Shown here piece by piece: positions 15,368-20,686 of a stretch of 20,686 bases of DNA. Positions within the stretch are counted from its first letter, which is position 1. Each line of letters opens with the position of its first letter. This DNA comes from JARYMI01 sp037444845 (GTDB lineage: Bacteria; Acidobacteriota; Aminicenantia; Aminicenantales; UBA8522): the NCBI GenBank assembly GCA_037444845.1, contig JBBILQ010000052.1:1-20686 (forward strand). Direction: 5' to 3'. Both the position numbers and the translations under genes were made by a program. Under the pieces are notes generated by a model. The model saw only the letters and a program-made list of their open reading frames with translations, did not search any database and was not told the origin of the DNA.

Positions 15368-18300
15368 TGCGCTTGCGCATTTGTTCCTTGAATATTCTGT
15401 CCATATAGTCGTATTCGCTGGTTCTCTCCAGGAATAAGATATGCGTCTTCGAGAACTTCTGCCTATCCCAGGTTCCGTCGTCGTATTTCCTGTAGAGGTC
15501 TTCATATTTCGTAGCCGAAATAATATATGAATCAACAGTAACGTGCTTGTTCGTTTTGCTTCGTGAGGCGATTTCTTTTGCCAGGGCCGGCAGAACTTCA
15601 TGCAGCCGAGCCTTCTCATCGTATTGGTAAGCTTTGGCATGTAGCATCCCGTGCGGCTCGATGAATATAATATGCTGCTTCTTACGGTTAACGATCCATA
15701 AGATAAAGTCTGGATAAAAGCCTCGCTCCTCAAAGAAACCGATGCCGCTCCCCCGGCTCAGGTTTCGAAGCAGGTACACCTCATAACCTGCTAATGAATT
15801 GTCCCTTTCCTTAGCCCAATATTCCTTGAGATCACGGACGAACTGGGCTTCACTTTCATTAAGACCGGGAGGAACCATTTTGATCTGATCCTCATATTCG
15901 AGGAGCAACGGCTGATAAAGGTGCCTGTCGAAATATATGCGCGGCAGTCTGTGGTTTTCTTCCCGATAAAGTTTCTCCGCGTCGTCAATAAGAGCCCGGA
16001 TAGCCAATACCAAATCTTTCTTGGACCGCTGTATCTTTACCACATACTCCGGCCTGGCTTCCTTCACCTGTCTTCCGAAACTGATATTCGGATCGCGCTC
16101 GCTCAGCGTCTTATAAACCATCTGCCCCGATTCCCATTGTTCCCTCTTTACGCGATAGAAGTCGTCCGAATACTTCCTGAGTATATTAGTCACAGCCTCT
16201 TGCAGAAGTATCCTGCCGCCGAATGCCGTCGGTCTAACGACAGACTCGTCGGCGACCAGCTGGTAAAGCCGCGTTCCCTTTTCGGTTTTGTGTTTGATAA
16301 TTTTCTTCACGGCATCCCGCGGAATTATCAGATTATCGAGGCATTTGCGCTGCTTGTACTCAAGAAGGTCAATGTAAGCTTGTTCCCAATCCACGAGCTG
16401 CAGAGTCTCATCCGGAATAGCCACCTCACGTCCCGCGCGACCTGCCGTTGACAGAAAGCCAGGCGGGCCGCTTTGGATCGTCTCGACCTTCATCGATATG
16501 TCCACGCGCACCTGAACCGCCGGATCGGGACTCAGCATGACAGCCGTTCCGGTCTCGAAAATGCGGCTCTCCGGCACGCGCGGCATAAACAGGCCTTTTC
16601 GCAAAAACTCTTTGTTTGTCCGCACGAAAAGGGGCAACTCGACTGCCTCTTCGGTCTCCACTCCCTCCTTCTCCAGATACTCGCGGAATTGACCCATATA
16701 ATTGGCCCGCACGGCAAAGATGTTCAATGTCTCAAGGTGGCCGATGTGCGGCGGATGGGCACCGTCAAGCGCCGAACTTCTCTTCAGGCTGAGTCCTCTC
16801 CCGCGCAGGCGCACGCCCCGCCCGAACAATTGGATAATTTGCGAACCCTCCTGACGGCCGATGTTGAGCAATCCCATGGCCGAGACACGCCAGGAATTCC
16901 AGCCTTCCATGAATTTCTTGGAACCGATGAGGATTTCGATTGTTGTATCCGGCTTGGCGATGTTCCCGAAGAGCGAGCTGCTGATGGCGTCTTCTTCGAG
17001 CACCATCCCGGAGCCGTCTTCTTCCACGAGCTTCTTGAATGCGCCCGTATCGCCAATATAGATGAGCCCGAAATATTCCTCCGCGCCGCCCGCCCTAAGG
17101 CCAATTTCTCCGGCGCTGCCGCGGATATCACACAGATGCAAAGCGCCCGGCGTGGGAGCGTGAAACACCTTACCAAGAATATCCTGATACACATCTGCCG
17201 GAGAAAGGCCGCTTTCCTGGAGATAGCTAAACTTGCCCGCAAAAACGTCCACGCCATCAGGGGTGGTTAGACCGCTTTTGCCCTGGATCAATCTCTCGAT
17301 AGTCTTAACAACCCAGCGGCGTTTGTTCTCTAATACATGATGTAAAAAGCGAACCACTGTCAGGACATCGCTTCTCTTCTCTTTATCCTCGGTATAGACC
17401 GCGTTCACGGTGCTTCCAATAAAAATCCACAGCGGTCGCTCCAGATTATAGGGATGCAAGACATTTGCCTTCTCTTCGAAAATACATTGCTGCTCGCAAA
17501 ACGAAAGCAGATTTCCCAGGAGCAACGTCTCCGTTTGTTCTTCTGTCGTCTCCTGTTTGAGATTCAGGACGCGGAAATCCTTCCCGTAGCCGTCGCCGTG
17601 AAAGTAGCGGTAGGAATAATCGAAAACTATCGCCTTCCCGTACTCTGCCGTAAGCAAGTCGTTCCGCGCCGCGGTAAGGGCCTGGCCGAATGTGGCGCTG
17701 TATTCGAAGGTAAAGCCCGTCTCTCCAAGTTCATCGCGATATTTGCGCCAGACCTCGCCGCCCGAGCCTTTATGGCCCTCATCCACAAAAATCAGGTTAT
17801 TGCCCTCAAAAGCTTCTACCGGCACGGTCACCCCGCCGCCGCGCTTTTCTTCTACCAGCTTCGTAATCTCGATGACCCGGACGGTATTCTTCGCTGCGAG
17901 ACCGAGCCCGCTTTCGTTCAGGTCGAAGCGCCGGGCAGGAATATCCGAGGCCGCAAGTTCCCCCAGGTGTTGCTCGGTCATGCCCTCATTCGGCGTGATG
18001 AGCAAAATGTTGTCCAGTGGACTGGTGTTATAGTAGAGGAACTGCCTGTAGTTGAGGTGCATGATCAGAGTTTTGCCGCTTCCGGTAGCCATCCAGAAGG
18101 CCAGTTTTCTGAGATCTTCCTCAGTAAAAGAAGTATCCAGGGGTTCACCGGGAAGGCGCCCGGCGTTTCGCACTGCGACAAACGCATTCAGCGAACGGAG
18201 CATCTCGGCCTGGCGACAGAAGTAATAGTCAAGAAAGAGTTCCGTATAGAGCGCGGCGAGGTGTTGGAAGTAGCGCAGAGTGACCGGCTCGGGCCGGCGG

Positions 18301-18557
18301 GCATTCATCGCCTGCAAATGGGCTCGGATGTTATCATCATGACGGGCCAGCTCCCCCGGCGGGATTTTGACCTTATCACCTCTTGCCATCAGCCGGTGAT
18401 ACACAAAACTCCGTCCTGACGAATCGAATCCCTCAGCGGTCCCTTTCATGTCGGCCAGAAGGTCCCGGTTGCGCTCGTAGCCAAAGAGATCGTTCATCCA
18501 GGCCAGCAAAACGAGGCGCTCTTCGAGCTTAACATACTGCTGGATGCCGTTCGGCAT
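15360..18557 (-). CDS. Type III-like restriction subunit (Res): SF2 helicase plus C-terminal nuclease-like domain
   Basis: This is a 1065-aa protein. The helicase core has Walker A MATGSGKT (156-163), motif II DEGH (259-262), motif III SATF (287-290), and motif VI QLFGRGVR (576-583), with the type III-like EGWNSWRVS (551-559) before it. The C-terminus has a PD-(D/E)XK-like pattern: PDF (949-951), a strand, then IIFIEPHG (964-970). The expected Lys after the Glu is instead His969 (ExH). It should use ATP to translocate and cut DNA lacking Mod methylation. It begins three bases after the HepT stop, with GAGG eight bases before its ATG, so translation is likely coupled to the upstream TA genes. 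Size is typical of Res. Confidence 0.85.
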   Translation of the reverse strand: MPNGIQQYVKLEERLVLLAWMNDLFGYERNRDLLADMKGTAEGFDSSGRSFVYHRLMARGDKVKIPPGELARHDDNIRAHLQAMNARRPEPVTLRYFQHLAALYTELFLDYYFCRQAEMLRSLNAFVAVRNAGRLPGEPLDTSFTEEDLRKLAFWMATGSGKTLIMHLNYRQFLYYNTSPLDNILLITPNEGMTEQHLGELAASDIPARRFDLNESGLGLAAKNTVRVIEITKLVEEKRGGGVTVPVEAFEGNNLIFVDEGHKGSGGEVWRKYRDELGETGFTFEYSATFGQALTAARNDLLTAEYGKAIVFDYSYRYFHGDGYGKDFRVLNLKQETTEEQTETLLLGNLLSFCEQQCIFEEKANVLHPYNLERPLWIFIGSTVNAVYTEDKEKRSDVLTVVRFLHHVLENKRRWVVKTIERLIQGKSGLTTPDGVDVFAGKFSYLQESGLSPADVYQDILGKVFHAPTPGALHLCDIRGSAGEIGLRAGGAEEYFGLIYIGDTGAFKKLVEEDGSGMVLEEDAISSSLFGNIAKPDTTIEILIGSKKFMEGWNSWRVSAMGLLNIGRQEGSQIIQLFGRGVRLRGRGLSLKRSSALDGAHPPHIGHLETLNIFAVRANYMGQFREYLEKEGVETEEAVELPLFVRTNKEFLRKGLFMPRVPESRIFETGTAVMLSPDPAVQVRVDISMKVETIQSGPPGFLSTAGRAGREVAIPDETLQLVDWEQAYIDLLEYKQRKCLDNLIIPRDAVKKIIKHKTEKGTRLYQLVADESVVRPTAFGGRILLQEAVTNILRKYSDDFYRVKREQWESGQMVYKTLSERDPNISFGRQVKEARPEYVVKIQRSKKDLVLAIRALIDDAEKLYREENHRLPRIYFDRHLYQPLLLEYEDQIKMVPPGLNESEAQFVRDLKEYWAKERDNSLAGYEVYLLRNLSRGSGIGFFEERGFYPDFILWIVNRKKQHIIFIEPHGMLHAKAYQYDEKARLHEVLPALAKEIASRSKTNKHVTVDSYIISATKYEDLYRKYDDGTWDRQKFSKTHILFLERTSEYDYMDRIFKEQMRKRSA

Positions 18558-18560
18558 AAT

Positions 18561-18899
18561 TTATTCCTCGCCCAAAGCCGCGGAAAGAATCTGCACAAGC
18601 GGCGGAAGGTCTTCTTGTACCGTCTTCCAGAGGACATCCAGGTTGATGTCAAAATAGGCATGGACGAGACGGTGACGCATACCGACAATATCGTCCCAGG
18701 GAATATCCGGCAGGTTTTGCCGCGTTTCCTCCGATATCTGATAGGCGGCTTCCCCGATGATCTCAATGTCCTTGACCAGGGCAAGGGTCAGTTTCCGGTC
18801 ATTGTCCAGATCCTCGCGGCGGCTATCTTTAATGAAAGCGACGGCTTCACAAGTTGCATCTAACATATGCCGCAGGCGGACAAGGTCATCCTTGCGCAT
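18561..18899 (-). CDS. hepT: HepT-like toxin (HEPN family)
   Basis: This is a 112-aa helical protein. It carries the HEPN catalytic motif R-x4-H-x-Y exactly: Arg75, His80, Tyr82 in MRHRLVHAYFDI. HepT toxins of this family act as RNases and are blocked when their partner nucleotidyltransferase attaches AMP to the motif tyrosine. GGAGG (18906-18910) lies six bases before its ATG, inside the end of mntA, and its first 14 bases overlap that gene. The 3-base gap to res shows it is part of a continuous operon. Confidence 0.9.
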   Translation of the reverse strand: MRKDDLVRLRHMLDATCEAVAFIKDSRREDLDNDRKLTLALVKDIEIIGEAAYQISEETRQNLPDIPWDDIVGMRHRLVHAYFDINLDVLWKTVQEDLPPLVQILSAALGEE

Positions 18900-19188
18900 A
18901 CTGCACCTCCGCCTCCTTCATCACCTCTTGACGGAAATACCGGCTCAGGTCTTCCGGTGTGCGCAAATCCACCTTGCGCCCCAGGACGATTGATAATTCG
19001 CGTTCCAGGCGCGCCATTCCAAACAGGCCGGGGATATGGTCCGGTTCGAACTCGACCAGAATGTCAATGTCGCTGGACTCATTGAAATCAGCGCGTAAGG
19101 CGGAACCAAAAACCGCCAGGCGGCGGATGTGATTTCGCCGGCAAAACCCGGCAATTTGTTCTTTTGGAAGCTCTATTCTCATACCCAT
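18886..19188 (-). CDS. mntA: MntA-like antitoxin (minimal nucleotidyltransferase)
   Basis: This is a 100-aa protein with the Pol-beta-type nucleotidyltransferase signature GS-x10-DxD exactly: Gly28, Ser29, Asp40, Asp42 (SSDIDILVEF). Such minimal nucleotidyltransferases adenylylate and neutralise HepT. The GGAGGG Shine-Dalgarno at 19195-19200 lies inside the last codons of the methyltransferase gene, six bases from the ATG, so its translation depends on mod being read through. It overlaps hepT by 14 bases, the usual TA order in this family (antitoxin upstream). Confidence 0.9.
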   Translation of the reverse strand: MGMRIELPKEQIAGFCRRNHIRRLAVFGSALRADFNESSDIDILVEFEPDHIPGLFGMARLERELSIVLGRKVDLRTPEDLSRYFRQEVMKEAEVQYAQG

Positions 19189-19190
19189 CG

Positions 19191-20686
19191 TTATCCCTCC
19201 ATCCCCGCGAACATGCTGGCTTTGAAGATCGGCTCCAGGGCGCGAGCGTTCGGGATGAGAGAATCGCCGTTGACGAAAACTTCGTCCGCGCCCTCGGTAA
19301 GTTTCTGCTTGGTCACGAATTTCTTATCCCGCTCGAAGTCGGATTTCTGCCAGCCATCGGTGTCGCGCCAGATCACGGCGATGTCCCTGTGGTCGATCCT
19401 GCCGCGGTGCACAAGGTAGCGTCGTTCCCCGTCCTTATAAACGCGGCGCGTCCGAACATGCAGGCCGAGCAAGTAATTGAACGTTTCAGGAATGTCAACC
19501 AGCTTCTCTCTGGTCTGGCCGTCGGCATGGATGTGCAATTTGTACTGAAACGGGAGGACTAATTTCTCCACATTAAGCAATGTTTCGCTTGCCCGCGACT
19601 CCCATTTGAGCATGTACTTGAGAAAATAATCATCAAATTGGATTGCCTTTTGGCCGGAGGCATCGTCAAAAGCGATGTTGTTCAACGCGTCTTCGTAGGA
19701 CTCGAGGCGGATGTACTTGACTATGCGCGGGCTGCGCTCCGCCTCGTCGCGCGTCGCGGGGCGCTTTGGCTTCCCGTCTTTCCATTCAGGCGTGAAGGTG
19801 ACCTTCTTGATGCGAGGCAAAAGCACCGTGTCGAAGTAATCGGCCATCTCCACGAGAATAAACTTGCGCCTCCCCCCATCCTCTCGGTTGAGGTTAATGA
19901 CTGCGTGGCCGGTGGTACCAGAACCAGAGAAGAAGTCAATAATTATTTCTCCGCTGTCTACTGAGTAGCGCATCACTTTTTCAACTAAAGTAGGCGGTTT
20001 CGGAGTAGGATAGATTTTTCCAATGCCAAACAAATCTCTGAGTAGCTGTGATGCGTCTTCATTTGTGCCAGCATCATCCCATACACTCCTAATATTTACA
20101 CCACCATGATCTTTCAGAAATCTCTTTTTCTTTGGTTCTTTTAATTCCAGATCATTTCCCCACCAGACAAGGTTCTGTGTAACATTCTCGTCATGGGTCT
20201 CCGGAGAGCAACCCCATACGCGTGGCGAATCGCTGTAAGTGTCAGGATATATCTTTTCTTTAGTTTTTGGATGAACTATCGCGTAGTACAAGTTGGGTCT
20301 TTCAGCTTTTGTCCACTTAGATCGGCAATCTCCTGGCGCCCAATCTCCCCGTGGATCATTGTCTGGATTGGAATACGCTTTTCTTTGTTCTTTTGTCAGC
20401 CCCGCTCGTCTACATATGGTATCTACAGTTTTTTTGTAGATCAGAACGTTGTCATGAGTAAACGCGAAGTCGGGTTTATTGTCTCCTGTTGTTTTTTTCC
20501 AAGCAATGTTTCCGACAAATGTTTCTTCTCCAAAAACGACACTCATGAACTGCACGGCACGGTGAACTTCGTTATCATCAAGGTTTATCCAAAGGGTACC
20601 GTTTCCTGATGATAAAAGACGTTGCGCCGTTCTCATGCGGTCGTTCATCATGGATAACCAACTTGAATGGCGATAATTATCTTTGT
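19191..20686 (-). CDS. Type III-like DNA methyltransferase (Mod), partial at window edge
   Basis: The frame continues in frame through the right edge of the window (reading KDNYRHSSWLS before the internal ATG at 20651), so the true start lies outside. The visible ~497 residues are the C-terminal two thirds: WINLDDNEVH, then NPDNDPRGDW typical of type III Mod, and the AdoMet motif I region DFFSGSGTTGHA about residue 240 of the visible part, followed by FILVEM. The DPPY catalytic motif would be upstream, outside the window, which fits a beta-class order (DPPY before FxGxG). The tail VNGDSLIPNARALEPIFKA is typical of this family. It methylates the recognition sequence that Res cuts. Its TAA at 19191-19193 is two bases before mntA. 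Confidence 0.85.
   Translation of the reverse strand, partial: KDNYRHSSWLSMMNDRMRTAQRLLSSGNGTLWINLDDNEVHRAVQFMSVVFGEETFVGNIAWKKTTGDNKPDFAFTHDNVLIYKKTVDTICRRAGLTKEQRKAYSNPDNDPRGDWAPGDCRSKWTKAERPNLYYAIVHPKTKEKIYPDTYSDSPRVWGCSPETHDENVTQNLVWWGNDLELKEPKKKRFLKDHGGVNIRSVWDDAGTNEDASQLLRDLFGIGKIYPTPKPPTLVEKVMRYSVDSGEIIIDFFSGSGTTGHAVINLNREDGGRRKFILVEMADYFDTVLLPRIKKVTFTPEWKDGKPKRPATRDEAERSPRIVKYIRLESYEDALNNIAFDDASGQKAIQFDDYFLKYMLKWESRASETLLNVEKLVLPFQYKLHIHADGQTREKLVDIPETFNYLLGLHVRTRRVYKDGERRYLVHRGRIDHRDIAVIWRDTDGWQKSDFERDKKFVTKQKLTEGADEVFVNGDSLIPNARALEPIFKASMFAGMEG

Noticed and set aside
15921..17270. Long plus-strand open frames opposite res
   Set aside because: They are mirror frames of the res gene: no recognisable motifs, no ribosome-binding sites, and res has complete helicase motifs on the other strand.

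Overview
The window looks like a chromosomal piece of a Gram-negative bacterium with about 55% GC over most of its length. Several exported proteins carry signal peptides, a lipobox or a Tat signal. Leaderless-looking starts occur next to TTG starts with very strong Shine-Dalgarno sequences, and large secreted beta-propeller (6-bladed and BNR/VPS10-like) proteins are common. This mix resembles Candidatus Aminicenantes or other Acidobacteriota-related lineages, but that assignment is inferred from protein style and not proven.

Layout. (1) Positions 1-5060 (+) begin with an AT-rich block: the tail of an unidentified gene, a secreted 6-bladed beta-propeller protein and a propeller lipoprotein with an extra C-terminal domain. 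An ABC exporter follows that is split by one missing base near 3915; its GC content rises inside the gene. (2) Positions 5062-5200 hold a short chimeric rRNA remnant, about 79 nt of 23S domain V fused to about 60 nt of the 5S core, directly after the ABC gene. (3) Positions 5219-14054 (+) form an ordinary higher-GC stretch: a REC-PAS-GAF-PAS-GGDEF hybrid regulator behind a sigma70-like promoter, a 46-aa basic protein with a TTG start, a 1093-aa BNR/VPS10-like secreted propeller, a PAPS-type sulfotransferase, a Tat-exported aldo/keto reductase with C-terminal Fe-S cysteines, and a signal-bearing O-methyltransferase. (4) Positions 14125-14784 (-) encode a convergent CoA-pyrophosphatase-type Nudix hydrolase, with a large hairpin between it and the methyltransferase. 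(5) Positions 14886-15223 (+) hold a decayed DUF4143-type ATPase gene, with a nonsense codon and a large internal deletion. (6) Positions 15231-20686 (-) are a defence locus: a type III-like methyltransferase (Mod, cut by the window edge), MntA antitoxin, HepT toxin, then a type III-like helicase/nuclease (Res). A doubtful small ORF follows Res.

How the genes work together. The most notable arrangement is the defence operon mod-mntA-hepT-res. A complete HEPN/MNT toxin-antitoxin pair sits between the two subunits of a restriction-modification system. Every junction overlaps or is a few bases long, and each downstream gene has its Shine-Dalgarno inside or beside the preceding stop, so the four genes are almost certainly co-transcribed and probably translationally coupled. 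The propeller genes and ABC exporter may form a surface or export cassette, but the substrate is unknown. The rRNA remnant and the composition step mark a recombination scar between the AT-rich block and the rest.
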